A stretch of 58,702 bases of DNA from Deltaproteobacteria bacterium (lineage in GTDB: Bacteria > Myxococcota_A > UBA9160 > UBA4427). The notes beneath the pieces were generated by a model. It was not told the DNA's origin. It saw only the letters and a program-made list of their open reading frames with translations, and did not search any database. The position numbers and the translations under genes were made by a program. Positions 26,863 to 35,983 of the stretch are shown here, in pieces. Location: the NCBI GenBank assembly GCA_019310385.1, contig JAFDEK010000006.1, positions 1 to 58,702 on the forward strand. Reading direction: 5' to 3'. Numbering within the stretch: position 1 is the stretch's first letter; every line of letters starts with the position of its first letter.

Positions 26863-27742
26863 GAGACAGGCGCAGCCGCTCGAAGAGCCAGGGGGCGGCG
26901 AAGGTCAGCCACACTCCGATGACGGCGAGGTCCGCCATCACCACGAGGTTGCCTACCACGCCCTCGGGCGCCCCCAGTTCGCTCATCAGACCGAGAAGCA
27001 GCAGCGTCGGCAGCATGCCGACGACGTAGCGGAGCGCGCGTTGCCACAGGGCCCCGTGACCGCTGAACTCGAGGGAACCCAGGGCCAATGCGGCTCCCAG
27101 ACCGGCGCCGGCCGTGAACCCCGCCGCCCCGGCGACGAGGCGGTTGTGATCGCGGACCAGGGCGAGATCGAAGAGGAAGCAGAAGGCGGCGGCAGCCAGG
27201 GCCCAGCCCGCCACCGTCGCCGGCGGACGGCCGCCCAGCAGGCGATCGGCGTCCGGGACGAAGCGGAGGAAGAGGGCCAGGGTGAGGGCGCCGAGGAGCC
27301 AACCCGGCAGGACGTCGCTCATGAAGTGAACGCCCAGGTAGATTCTCGAGAAGCCCATGGAGAGCATGATCACCACGGCCAGGGTCCAGAACCAGCGCCG
27401 ATCGACCCAATCGGCGATCACACCCCAGAACACCACGACGAGCTGTGCGTGGCCGCTCGGCAGCCCGTAGCCCAACTCCCCTTCGGAGCTCACCCGGGAA
27501 TCCACCTGGAAGGGCCGCGGCTGGCCGAGCCACTCCTTCAGGGTCGTGTTGAAGAAGACCGTCGCGACAAAGACCGTAAGCACGCGCAGCCCCAGGCGGT
27601 AGTCGACGCACCACAGAAGCAGCGGGATGAGGTAGAGGTAGTAGGAGCCCCCGAAGTTCGTGTAGACCTCGAAGAAGCGGTCGAGAGCCGGCCCGCCCTG
27701 TTGCTGGATCCAGACGATGCAGTCGATTTCCCAGGCGTGCAT
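26828..27742 (-). CDS. PAP2 family membrane phosphatase
   Basis: 304 residues with about eight hydrophobic segments. The three phosphatase motifs are complete: K-x6-RP as KEWLGQPRP (69-77), PSGH (95-98) and SR-x5-H-x3-D as SRIYLGVHFMSD (132-143). It probably dephosphorylates a lipid phosphate such as undecaprenyl pyrophosphate or phosphatidate. The ATG lies 4 bases after the stop of the lipoprotein gene and has GAGGAAGG inside that gene, so translation is likely coupled. Last gene of an RND / lipoprotein / PAP2 operon. Confidence 0.9.
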   Translation of the reverse strand: MHAWEIDCIVWIQQQGGPALDRFFEVYTNFGGSYYLYLIPLLLWCVDYRLGLRVLTVFVATVFFNTTLKEWLGQPRPFQVDSRVSSEGELGYGLPSGHAQLVVVFWGVIADWVDRRWFWTLAVVIMLSMGFSRIYLGVHFMSDVLPGWLLGALTLALFLRFVPDADRLLGGRPPATVAGWALAAAAFCFLFDLALVRDHNRLVAGAAGFTAGAGLGAALALGSLEFSGHGALWQRALRYVVGMLPTLLLLGLMSELGAPEGVVGNLVVMADLAVIGVWLTFAAPWLFERLRLSPTARAGRGSQP

Positions 27743-27746
27743 GGTC

Positions 27747-28148
27747 TCAGTAGCCTTCCTCGTCCGCGACGTCGGGCATGACGTATTCGAAGCCACGAAC
27801 CGCCCGGGCCGGCCTCCTCTGGCGATTGGTGGGCGCCGCCATGAAGCGCATGGATCGGGCCGACGCGAGGGCGGATCTCTCGAAGACGCCGGCGGGCACG
27901 GACTCCACCACCTCGGCCTCGATGACGTGGCCGTTGGAATCGATCAGACACGAAACGTCCACTCGACCCTCGATCCCCTTGCGCTCGGCGTGGGCGGGAT
28001 AGTCCATCGGCTTGATCGCCATCAGGATCCAGTACTGCTCGAGGGTCCCGCGTCCGACGGAGACGGGCTCCGAGTTCAGAACCGGCTTGTACGCACAAGC
28101 GGCCAGGAACGCGCACGAGAGCAGCGCAAGCAGAGTGCCTAATCTCAC
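27747..28148 (-). CDS. TonB C-terminal-domain-like lipoprotein
   Basis: 133 residues with a GTG start and upstream GAGGGGG. The signal peptide LLALLSCAFLAAC ends in the lipobox LAAC. The mature part looks like a TonB C-terminal domain: YPAHAERKGIEGRVDVSCLIDSNGHVIEAEVVES followed by ALASARSMRF. Unlike true TonB it has no long proline-rich spacer or N-terminal anchor helix. It may couple the RND-like transporter and the outer membrane. Middle gene of the operon. Confidence 0.75.
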   Translation of the reverse strand: MRLGTLLALLSCAFLAACAYKPVLNSEPVSVGRGTLEQYWILMAIKPMDYPAHAERKGIEGRVDVSCLIDSNGHVIEAEVVESVPAGVFERSALASARSMRFMAAPTNRQRRPARAVRGFEYVMPDVADEEGY

Positions 28149-28264
28149 CAGAACAACCCCCTCGGAAGAATGTAGGCGGATCCATCCTCGAGCGCCTCCC
28201 GGGAGTCCTCACGGATCTGCCGCGCCAGGCCGCCCCGCGCGCCTGAGGCGGCCGGCCACTGCCT

Positions 28265-30748
28265 TCAGCGCGGGCTCGCCGGAGACGGGACGCGCGCATC
28301 CGCCGGCTCTCCCCGAGATGGGCGTCGGGACTCCGCCCCACGGCAGACCAGCACCATGAGCGCGGGCGCGAGCAGGACGTCGGCCAGGAAGGCGACAATC
28401 GTCGCGAAGCTCGCGAGCAGGCCGAACCAGCGCACGTTGTTCAGATAGGCGGCAAGGAAGACCGAGAACCCGGTCGCCAGCACCAGGGAGGTGAAGAGCA
28501 GCGCCGAGCCCGTGGTGACCAGGGTCTCGTGGACCGCGCTGCGGGCGTCGCCGCTCTCCTCGTAGTAGCGATTGAACTTGTGCATGAAGTGGATGGTGTC
28601 GTCCACCGCGAGGCCGAGGACGATGCCCCCGATGAGCAGGGTCGACACGTCGATGGGGATCCCCATCCAGCCCATCAGGCTCAGCACCAGGTAGATGGGA
28701 ACGAGGTTCGGGATCACCGCCGTGAGCCCGCGGCGCAGATCGCCGACGAGCAGCACCAGGATGGGAACGATGACCGCGAAGGCGAACACGTAGGAGCGGG
28801 CCATGCTGACGATGACCCCCCGGAAGACCCGGGTGAAGAGAACGGCGCCGCTCGTCATCTCGATCTCGACTCCCTCGCCCAGGGTCTCCTGCACGACCTC
28901 CCTCAGGTCCACGAGGAAGTCGGGATAGAGCATGGCGTCCACCCAGGGCGTGCGAACGGTCATGCGCGCCGTCTGGAATCCCGTGTCGGTGACCTCCGTG
29001 AGGTCGTCGGAGCCGCTGTTCTCGAAGAGCAGGAGCTCCTGGGCGATGAGCTCGCGCTCCCGCGGCAGCACGTAGTACTCGGAGCGGTTCTCGTTGAGGG
29101 CCTGGTGGGTCTCCTTCACGACATCGACGATGGATACGGCCTTTGCCACGGGGCGCCCGTCCACCTCGAGGGTCTCGCTGCGCCGCATGGCTTCTTCGAG
29201 GCGCGCCAGGGTGTCGGGCTCGTGGAGGCCGTTCTCACGGCTCGTATGGATCAGCACCTCCACCCTCGAGGCTCCCTTGAATTCGTCATCGAGGAGCTCG
29301 GCGGCGACCCGCATGGGATCGGCATCGGGAAACCACTTCAAGCCGTTGTGGGAGAAGCGAAGCTGCACCAGGCCGCCCAGCCCCAGCAGCAGGATCAAGG
29401 CGGTGATCCCGAGGACCTGCCAGGGGTAGCGCGTAGCCAGGTCCCCCACAGCCGCGAGGAAGCCGTCCACAGCCGCCTTGCGCCTCAGGCCCCCGGGCCG
29501 AATCCGGGATCGAATGGGGAGGACGGCCATCAGCGCCGGCATCAGGACCAGGGTGTAGACCATGGCGAACATGACGCCGATGGGCGCGATGATGCCCAGC
29601 TGTGCGATGGGTTGAACCTCGGCAAGACTGAAGCTCAGCAGACCGCAAGCCGTGGTGACGCTCGTCATCAGGACCGCGAGGCCCGAGTGGCGCAGGGCGT
29701 CGACCACCGCTTGCTCCTTCGAGACGCCGGCCGCCAGCCGCTGGTAGACGATCACGAGGATGTGGATCGAATCGCAGATGCCCACCACGAAGAGGAAGGC
29801 GGGGAGGATGTTGAAGGTCATCGAGAAGGGCACGTCGAGCAGGACCATGATCCCCACGGTGGAGACCGCCGACGCGACCACGACCAGCAGGGGCAGGAGC
29901 ACGCCCGACGGGCGGCGGAAGAGCAGCCCGAGGAAGAGAAAGATGATCGCCAGCGCGAGGGCCATGAAGAGGGTGGAATCGCGCTGCATGGTCCGGGTCA
30001 GGGAGTATTCGAGGACCGGCCCGCCGGCGGGGTAGAGCTCGAAGTCCGCGGCGTTGTGGCGCTCGACCACCGCCCGCAAGGCTCCGACCATCTCGAAGGT
30101 CTCCGGCTCGGTGAGGTAACGCGCCTCCTCCCCCTCCCCGGCCTCCGCGTCGCCGAAGCCCTCGAGCGCATCGTCCCGGGCGGAGACGGAAGAGGAGAGG
30201 GACGAAGAGAGGGACGAGTAGGTGTCGGGCTTGACGCTAACCGTAGTCATCCGCCCGCTCTCGGAGATGAGAATGTTCCGGTAGAGGGGGTTTGCCAGCA
30301 CGCGCTCCCGCAGGCGCTCGAGATCGCCCTCGCTACGCGGCCACTCCTCCATCAGGTCTTCGACGATCAGCTGGTCGCCCTCGCCGCGGGTATTGCGCGC
30401 GTTGACGAGGCTCGTGACCTCGTCGAGATGGGGAACGCTCTCTTCGAGGTCCCGGTGGAGATCCCGCAGCCTCTCGAGAAAGACGAAGGAGAAGATCTCC
30501 GGTGCACGCACGGCGATGACGACCCGGTCCTCGCGGTCGAAGAGCTCCCGGAAGCGGTCGTAGAGGAGCCGCTCCGGGTCGTCGGGCATGAGGAAGGCTT
30601 CCTCGGAGTTGTCGACCCGCAGGTCGGGCACAAAGCTGCCCAGGACCGCCGTCGAGAGGGCGACCGCGACGATGGCGACCCAGCGCCACCGGATCACCAG
30701 GCGGCCCCAGCTTGCGAATGCGTCTTCGATGCGTCCCCGGATCGTCAC
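28265..30748 (-). CDS. RND/MMPL superfamily transporter
   Basis: 827 residues from the GTG at 30748, which has GAGGTGG just upstream; an ATG 45 bases further upstream lacks a ribosome site. Two halves each have one helix, a large periplasmic loop and five clustered helices, as in MMPL, HpnN and sterol-sensing-like exporters. First half: IRWRWVAIVAVALSTAVL, loop, then FMALALAIIFLFLGLLF. The motif VVGICDSIHILV has its aspartate in the fourth helix, and the second half has VLGLAVDDTIHFMHKFN. The first loop holds a serine-rich insert (SSLSSSLSSSVS) from a 12-bp repeat. Likely exports lipids or hopanoid-like molecules. Confidence 0.88.
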   Translation of the reverse strand: MTIRGRIEDAFASWGRLVIRWRWVAIVAVALSTAVLGSFVPDLRVDNSEEAFLMPDDPERLLYDRFRELFDREDRVVIAVRAPEIFSFVFLERLRDLHRDLEESVPHLDEVTSLVNARNTRGEGDQLIVEDLMEEWPRSEGDLERLRERVLANPLYRNILISESGRMTTVSVKPDTYSSLSSSLSSSVSARDDALEGFGDAEAGEGEEARYLTEPETFEMVGALRAVVERHNAADFELYPAGGPVLEYSLTRTMQRDSTLFMALALAIIFLFLGLLFRRPSGVLLPLLVVVASAVSTVGIMVLLDVPFSMTFNILPAFLFVVGICDSIHILVIVYQRLAAGVSKEQAVVDALRHSGLAVLMTSVTTACGLLSFSLAEVQPIAQLGIIAPIGVMFAMVYTLVLMPALMAVLPIRSRIRPGGLRRKAAVDGFLAAVGDLATRYPWQVLGITALILLLGLGGLVQLRFSHNGLKWFPDADPMRVAAELLDDEFKGASRVEVLIHTSRENGLHEPDTLARLEEAMRRSETLEVDGRPVAKAVSIVDVVKETHQALNENRSEYYVLPRERELIAQELLLFENSGSDDLTEVTDTGFQTARMTVRTPWVDAMLYPDFLVDLREVVQETLGEGVEIEMTSGAVLFTRVFRGVIVSMARSYVFAFAVIVPILVLLVGDLRRGLTAVIPNLVPIYLVLSLMGWMGIPIDVSTLLIGGIVLGLAVDDTIHFMHKFNRYYEESGDARSAVHETLVTTGSALLFTSLVLATGFSVFLAAYLNNVRWFGLLASFATIVAFLADVLLAPALMVLVCRGAESRRPSRGEPADARVPSPASPR
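30185..30220 (-). repeat. 12-bp tandem repeat encoding a Ser-rich linker
   Basis: About three copies of a GAGGGACGAAGA-type unit, in frame with the RND gene, encoding the SSLSSSLSS stretch of the first periplasmic loop. Confidence 0.75.
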
Positions 30749-30875
30749 TCGAGCCACCTCACTCCGCGCGGAATCCGGTGAGTCCGGATGCATGACGTTA
30801 TGCGAGGAAGCGGCGAACTTCGCGGCGCCATGCCCTTCCAGTGTACGGCAGGGGCACGACTCGCACCTGGGGGAC

Positions 30876-32282
30876 TCAGAATTGGAAATAGATGAAGGGC
30901 GTCGTCGCGAGGGGAGTGAAGAAGAGCGCAACACTTGCGCCCAGCCCCAGGAGCACGCCGAAGGCCCAGGGACTCATCCGCTCGCACAGGGCCAGGCCGC
31001 GCGCGCCCCAGTGCCGCGTGGCCAGGTGCAGGGCACCGAGCGCTGCAACCAGCAACCACCAGGTATGGGGCAAGGGGGCGTCACCCGGCGCCGCAGCGGC
31101 CAGCAGTCGTCCCAAGAAGAGGCCGGCCGTCGTCAGGTCCTCGCAGCGGAAGACCACCAGGCAGAGCACCACCCAGGAGAAGGTGGCCGCCCAACCCAGC
31201 AGGGCGCCCCACCACCCCCGCACCCAGGTCAGCCACGGCCCGGCTGCGCGATGCGCAACCAGCGCCAGACCGTGCAGTCCGCCCCAGAGCACGAAGGTCC
31301 AGTTCGCGCCGTGCCAGAGACCACCGATCAACATGGTCAGCATGAGATTGCGGTAGACCATGGCCCGAGATCCCCGCCCTCCGCCGAGCGAAACATAGAC
31401 GTAGTCTCTCAGCCAGGTGGAGAGGCTCATGTGCCAGCGCGCCCAGAACTCGGCGATCGACGTGCTGAGATTCGGAAAGTCGAAGTTCTTCTGCAGCCGA
31501 TACCCGAGCAATCCGGCGACCGCGATGGCCATGTCGGTGTAGCCCGCGAAATCGCAGTAGATCTGGATGCTGTAGGCCACCGCCGCGATGGCGGCGTCTG
31601 CGGCTCCGTGGGCGGCCGGATTCGCGAAGATCGGATCGATACCGGCCGCAATGTTGTCCGCCACGCAAGCCTTCTTGAAGTAGCCCGAAAGGAAGAGCAG
31701 CAGGCTGTGACGCAGGTCCACCTCGGCGAAGGAGCGCCGGGCCGCCAGCTGCGGCAGGAAGATCCGCGCCCGCACGATGGGTCCGGCCACGAGCTGCGGG
31801 AAGAAGCCGACGTAGAGCGAGAAGTCCAGGAAGTCGCGGGTCGGCACCATGGCGCGTCGATAGACGTCGATGGTGTAGCTCATGGTCTGGAAGGTGAAGA
31901 AGCTGATGCCGACGGGAAGAATGATCTCGAGGGTACGCGGAGCCACCTCGACCCCGAGTAGCTGCAGCATCCCCGCACCCGAGCTGACGAAGAAGTTGAA
32001 GTACTTGAAGAAGCCCAGCACGCCCAGGTTCGCGAGCAGGCTGAGGGTCACCCAGAGGCGACGCCGCCGAGGGTCTTCGCTGGCCTGGAGGGCCAGCGCG
32101 ACCGAGTAGTCGATGAGCGTGGAGGCGAAGATCAGGAGGAGGAAACGCCAGTCCCAATAGCCATAGAAGAAGTAGCTGCAGGCGAGGAGCCAGACCTTCC
32201 GCACGCGATTCGAAGGGAAGGCCCAATAGACGACGAAGCAGAGGGCGAAGAAGGGATAGAAGACCCACTCGGTAAACAGCAT
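30876..32282 (-). CDS. MBOAT family O-acyltransferase (AlgI-like)
   Basis: 468 residues, mostly hydrophobic with roughly ten membrane helices. The MBOAT histidine is in GLWHGANWTF (H324), and the second conserved region is EFWARWHMSLSTWLRDYVY (H284). The start MLFTEWVFYPFFALCFVVYW matches AlgI/DltB-like proteins. It moves acyl groups across the membrane for acetylation of an extracellular polymer, in partnership with the SGNH protein encoded 4 bases upstream. The polymer is not indicated; no alginate or cellulose synthase genes are nearby. Confidence 0.92.
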   Translation of the reverse strand: MLFTEWVFYPFFALCFVVYWAFPSNRVRKVWLLACSYFFYGYWDWRFLLLIFASTLIDYSVALALQASEDPRRRRLWVTLSLLANLGVLGFFKYFNFFVSSGAGMLQLLGVEVAPRTLEIILPVGISFFTFQTMSYTIDVYRRAMVPTRDFLDFSLYVGFFPQLVAGPIVRARIFLPQLAARRSFAEVDLRHSLLLFLSGYFKKACVADNIAAGIDPIFANPAAHGAADAAIAAVAYSIQIYCDFAGYTDMAIAVAGLLGYRLQKNFDFPNLSTSIAEFWARWHMSLSTWLRDYVYVSLGGGRGSRAMVYRNLMLTMLIGGLWHGANWTFVLWGGLHGLALVAHRAAGPWLTWVRGWWGALLGWAATFSWVVLCLVVFRCEDLTTAGLFLGRLLAAAAPGDAPLPHTWWLLVAALGALHLATRHWGARGLALCERMSPWAFGVLLGLGASVALFFTPLATTPFIYFQF

Positions 32283-32286
32283 CGAC

Positions 32287-33300
32287 TCAGCGCGGCTCCC
32301 GATCGAGGTGTTCCGCGAAGGCCTCGGCGAGGCGCCTGGTGAATCGCTCCGCGCCGAGGTGGCTGAGATGACGTGGGTCGTAGCGGCTGATGAGTTCGTA
32401 GAGCTCCGGGTAACGCTCCGGATCGGCGAAGTCGAAGAAGGGCAAGGGGTCCCGGTCGCGCACCCCCTCGAGGGGCACGCGATCGATGGAGAGCGCCGGT
32501 GTGCGCACGAAGATCGCTTCCTTGCCCAGGGCGCGAGCGCGTTCGCTCCACTCTTCCAGGTAGGGTGCGGGCGTCGGCTCGACCGGCTCTTCGATCAGCT
32601 TCTTTCGGGCCCTGGCGAGTCTCTTCTCCCAGGCTGCGCGCCCCCGGCCGCGGTGCTTGATCGCGCCCGACGGCTGAACCGGGAGCAGGTCGATGCGGGC
32701 GTAGCCCCGATGGGGGAGCCGGGGCGGCCCTTCGATCTCGCGATGGGCCTCACGAATCGCGTACACGCCTCGACCCACGTTCGCGTAGTGAAGGGCGACG
32801 TATTCGAGGTGTTTCGCCAGATTCGACAGGGTGTTGCCGAGGCCCTGGCCGGCCGCGGCGTAGAAGGCGTGAAGCCTCCGGAGCTGCCGGATGCTGTGCC
32901 AGCGGATGGTTCGATCACTGTGGTTGTCGTGCTGGTAGAAGTTCGGGTTGGGACCGGTCGTGACGTCGAGCAGGATCCAGCGCAGCTTCGGTAGATCCAT
33001 CGCGAGGATCCCATCCAGCACGATCTCCTTCTCGTAGTCGTTCATGCCCTCTATGCCCAGGTTGAGGGAGCGAACGCGATGGCCTCGCTTTCGCATCTCG
33101 GCATCGAAGAGTGCCGGGATGAAGTGCTCCCGCACCACGCTCGAGCCGACCATCACGAGACTGATCGCGGGCTTGCACTCCTTCAGGCAACGCACACGCT
33201 CGCGCTCGCCCACCTCGAAGCCCGACAGCGGCGCCAGGGCCAGGCAGCCCGCGGTGAGGCCCAGCGCCGTGCCGATCAGGATCTTCGAGAGATCGTTCAT
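32287..33300 (-). CDS. SGNH-like membrane-anchored partner of MBOAT
   Basis: 337 residues with one N-terminal hydrophobic helix (ILIGTALGLTAGCLALAPL). Its nucleophile-type motif is VGSSVVREHF (Ser53/54 region) and its C-terminal D-x2-H motif is YDPRHLSHLGAERF, as in DUF1574/AlgX-type SGNH proteins that pair with MBOAT enzymes. The ATG at 33300 is preferred since GAGAGGG lies 9 bases upstream; an ATG three codons earlier overlaps that site. Inferred role: periplasmic transfer of the acyl group to a polysaccharide. Confidence 0.75.
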   Translation of the reverse strand: MNDLSKILIGTALGLTAGCLALAPLSGFEVGERERVRCLKECKPAISLVMVGSSVVREHFIPALFDAEMRKRGHRVRSLNLGIEGMNDYEKEIVLDGILAMDLPKLRWILLDVTTGPNPNFYQHDNHSDRTIRWHSIRQLRRLHAFYAAAGQGLGNTLSNLAKHLEYVALHYANVGRGVYAIREAHREIEGPPRLPHRGYARIDLLPVQPSGAIKHRGRGRAAWEKRLARARKKLIEEPVEPTPAPYLEEWSERARALGKEAIFVRTPALSIDRVPLEGVRDRDPLPFFDFADPERYPELYELISRYDPRHLSHLGAERFTRRLAEAFAEHLDREPR

Positions 33301-33378
33301 GTCACGCATCCCTCTCGAAAATGGGGACCGGGGCCGACTGCCCGAGCCAGCGTGCGCGCCGCCAAGAGCCTCGCTTCT

Positions 33379-35859
33379 TCAGTCCTCACGGCGCTCGATG
33401 GCTCCGGCCTCGATATGGCCTTCGATCTCCGCCTCGCTCATTCCCAGCAGCTTGCCGAAGACGTGGTCGTTGTCCTCACCGATGGCCCCGCCGGCGCGCT
33501 CACTGCGGCCCGGCGTTCCCGTCAAGCCGAGAGGGATCCCGGTTGCGAGCACGCTGCCCTTCGCGAGATGGTCGATGCTCTCGAAGAAGTGGCGCTCGGC
33601 AAGCTGCGGATCGGCCTGGATCTGGTCTTCGACGGTCTGGACGACGCCCGCGGCGATGCCCGCCTCCTGGAGCCGCGCCATCACCTCTTCGGCACTGCGC
33701 TCTGCCGTCCAGCTCCCGACCCAGGCGTCCAGCTCTGCCGCGTGGGCGACCCGCGCCGGGAGGCTGTCGAAGCGCGCATCTCGGGCGCGATCCGGCTCGC
33801 CGAGCAACGCGCAGAAGCGCTGCCATTCCGCCTCGCTCCGAACCGCGATCGCGCACCATCGGTCCTCGCCCGTGCAGCGGTAGCAACCATGGGGCGCCGC
33901 ATTGCGCGAAGCGTTGCCCAGCCGTTCGGGGTCGCGGCCGTTCACCAAACGCTCGAGCATGACGTCACCCACGGCGCAGATACAGGTCTCGAGCTGGGAG
34001 AGGCTCAGCTGCTGCCCCTCGCCGCTGCGCTTGCGGTGGTCGAGGGCGGCCATGATGACCGTGAGGCCGTGGAGGGCGCTCAAGCCGTCGGGATAGGCGT
34101 ACTGGGTCACCGTGCACGGACGCTCGGGAAAGCCCGATAGAGTGCTCATGCCGGACAGGGCCTCGATGTTGGGGCCCCAGGTCACGTAGTCGTGAGTGGG
34201 CCCAGTGTCTCCGTAGCCGCTGCTGCCGAAGTAGATGATGTCTGGATTCACCCGGCGCAGGGCCTCGTAGCCGAGCCCGAGCTTCTCCATGACACCGCTG
34301 CGGTAGTTCTCGACGACCACGTCGGCGCGAGCCACCAGTCGCTTGGCGAGCTCCACCGCCTCCGGGCGCTGGAGGTCGAGGGCGACGAATCGCTTGCCCG
34401 CGTCCCAGTCGGTAAACCAGGGCGAGAGCTGCGACTGGATTCCGAGCTCGGGCGCATCGGGTGAAATATAGAGACGCACGACCGTGGGGTGCTGCCTCGA
34501 CTCGACCTTGACCACCTCGGCGCCGCACCAGGCCATGAAGCGGCCGATCCAGGGCCCCGCCATGCCCATGGTGAACTCCACCACGCGCAGGCCGGCCAGA
34601 GCCCGCCGATCGTCTGAAGCGCGCGCGTCGGCTCGAGTCGAAGCCGAGGGCGGCGGTGTCTCGAGCCGCGGCGCCGATGACCCGAGCAGCTCTTCCCCGG
34701 TCCCGAAGATCTCCGCGTCGTGCTCCCCGATCCCGGGCGACGGCCCAGCGATTCGCCAGGGCGTCCGCGAAAGCCGATAGGGTGCGCCCGGAAGACGCAC
34801 CTTCGTACCGTCAGGGTCTGCCACTTCGACGAAGAAGTCTCGCGCCGCGAGATGGGGATCACCGACCACGTCCGCGACCCCTTGAACCGGGGTGAAGGCG
34901 ATGTGGCGGCGCTGCCCTTCGTGGTAGATCTCCTCGACGCTGTGGGCTTCGGTGAGCCGGACGATGAAGCGATCCAGCAAGGCGCGCTCGGCAATGCGCC
35001 GCGAAGAGGGACCCTCGAAGCGCACATCGAGCACCTCCTCGATTCCCGTCTCCTCGTGGATCCAGAGGGCCAGGGCCTTCCAGTGCAAGGGGCGATTCAC
35101 CATGAGGTAGACGAGGCCGTCGCGGCAGCGATAGGCACCGGAGGGCACCGACGCCACGAGAGCCGTACCGTGACGCCGCGGAACGTGACCGTCGTCGAGC
35201 CACTTCCCCACCCCGCAAACATGGCTGACCGCGATCATCACCTCCTCGGCGGAGACATCGACGTGCTGCCCAGCGCCGGTGCGCCGACGGTGGTGCAACG
35301 CGATCAGACTGCTCGCCGCCGCGCAGGTCGAGGCTGCGATGTGGGCCTGGGAGCCCGCCAGGGTGACCGGGGGATCCTCGGGCTCTCCGGTGACATAGAG
35401 GGCGCCCCCCAGAGCGGACGCGACCAGGTCCGATGACCGGAAGCCCCTGCGCGGCCCCGTCTGACCGAAGCCGGTGATCGACGTGAGGACGAGGCCGGGG
35501 TTCAGCTCGCGCAGTGCGTCGTAACCCAGGTCCAACGCGTCGAGGGCGCCAGGCTCCAGGGTTTCCACGACGATGTCCGCGCCTTTCGCCAGGGCGAGCA
35601 AGCGATCCCGGTGCGAGCTGCGCTCGAGATCGAGAGTGACGCCGCGCTTGCCGGTGTTCATGTAGAAGAAGAAAAGACTCTCGGCCTCCGCGCCCTTACG
35701 ACGGGGCGCGAAGCGACGCGACGCGTCGCCGCCGGGCCGCTCGATCTTGATCACTTCCGCGCCGAGATCGGCGAGCAGCTTGCCGCAGTAGGCCCCCGAC
35801 TCGTCTGCGAGCTCGAGTACGCGTATTCCGCTCAGAGCCCCCGGCCCGGCGCCGCTCAT
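33379..35859 (-). CDS. Fused double CaiB/BaiF family CoA-transferase
   Basis: 826 residues, about twice the usual 400, made of two complete family III CoA-transferase units. Unit 1 (about 8-400) has LADLGAEVIKIERPGG and TGKRGVTLDLE; unit 2 (about 425-815) has AWCGAEVVKVE and AGKRFVALDLQ. By eye, unit 2 keeps the catalytic aspartate (YPDGLSALHG), whereas unit 1 has a histidine in the aligned position (GSQAHIAAS), so unit 1 is probably inactive or structural. The ATG at 35859 has GGAG 11 bases upstream. It is divergent from the glycosyltransferase gene. Confidence 0.85.
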   Translation of the reverse strand: MSGAGPGALSGIRVLELADESGAYCGKLLADLGAEVIKIERPGGDASRRFAPRRKGAEAESLFFFYMNTGKRGVTLDLERSSHRDRLLALAKGADIVVETLEPGALDALDLGYDALRELNPGLVLTSITGFGQTGPRRGFRSSDLVASALGGALYVTGEPEDPPVTLAGSQAHIAASTCAAASSLIALHHRRRTGAGQHVDVSAEEVMIAVSHVCGVGKWLDDGHVPRRHGTALVASVPSGAYRCRDGLVYLMVNRPLHWKALALWIHEETGIEEVLDVRFEGPSSRRIAERALLDRFIVRLTEAHSVEEIYHEGQRRHIAFTPVQGVADVVGDPHLAARDFFVEVADPDGTKVRLPGAPYRLSRTPWRIAGPSPGIGEHDAEIFGTGEELLGSSAPRLETPPPSASTRADARASDDRRALAGLRVVEFTMGMAGPWIGRFMAWCGAEVVKVESRQHPTVVRLYISPDAPELGIQSQLSPWFTDWDAGKRFVALDLQRPEAVELAKRLVARADVVVENYRSGVMEKLGLGYEALRRVNPDIIYFGSSGYGDTGPTHDYVTWGPNIEALSGMSTLSGFPERPCTVTQYAYPDGLSALHGLTVIMAALDHRKRSGEGQQLSLSQLETCICAVGDVMLERLVNGRDPERLGNASRNAAPHGCYRCTGEDRWCAIAVRSEAEWQRFCALLGEPDRARDARFDSLPARVAHAAELDAWVGSWTAERSAEEVMARLQEAGIAAGVVQTVEDQIQADPQLAERHFFESIDHLAKGSVLATGIPLGLTGTPGRSERAGGAIGEDNDHVFGKLLGMSEAEIEGHIEAGAIERRED

Positions 35860-35906
35860 CTTCTGCGATTCTCCATCGAGCAAGGATATGGCGTTCGTCG
35901 TGATCC

Positions 35907-35946
35907 GGCGAAGGACCCTGCACTGCGGCGAAGGACCCTGCACTGC
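35907..35946. repeat. 20-bp perfect tandem duplication upstream of the glycosyltransferase
   Basis: GGCGAAGGACCCTGCACTGC occurs at 35907-35926 and 35927-35946. It sits just before the TAGACT -10 (35970-35975) and between divergent genes. Confidence 0.9.
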
Positions 35947-35969
35947 TCCGAATGACGCCGAAAGTAGGG

Positions 35970-35975
35970 TAGACT
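35970..35975 (+). promoter_or_regulatory. -10 element of the glycosyltransferase gene, leaderless type
   Basis: TAGACT followed after 8 bases by the ATG at 35984. No ribosome-binding site lies between, and no clear -35 was seen. Confidence 0.4.
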
Positions 35976-35983
35976 GCCCTTCC

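Noticed and set aside
28529-30781. A 750-codon open frame on the plus strand across the RND gene
   Set aside because: Composition (Asp, His, Glu, Gln-rich, no family motif) is typical of the antisense of a high-GC membrane protein gene.
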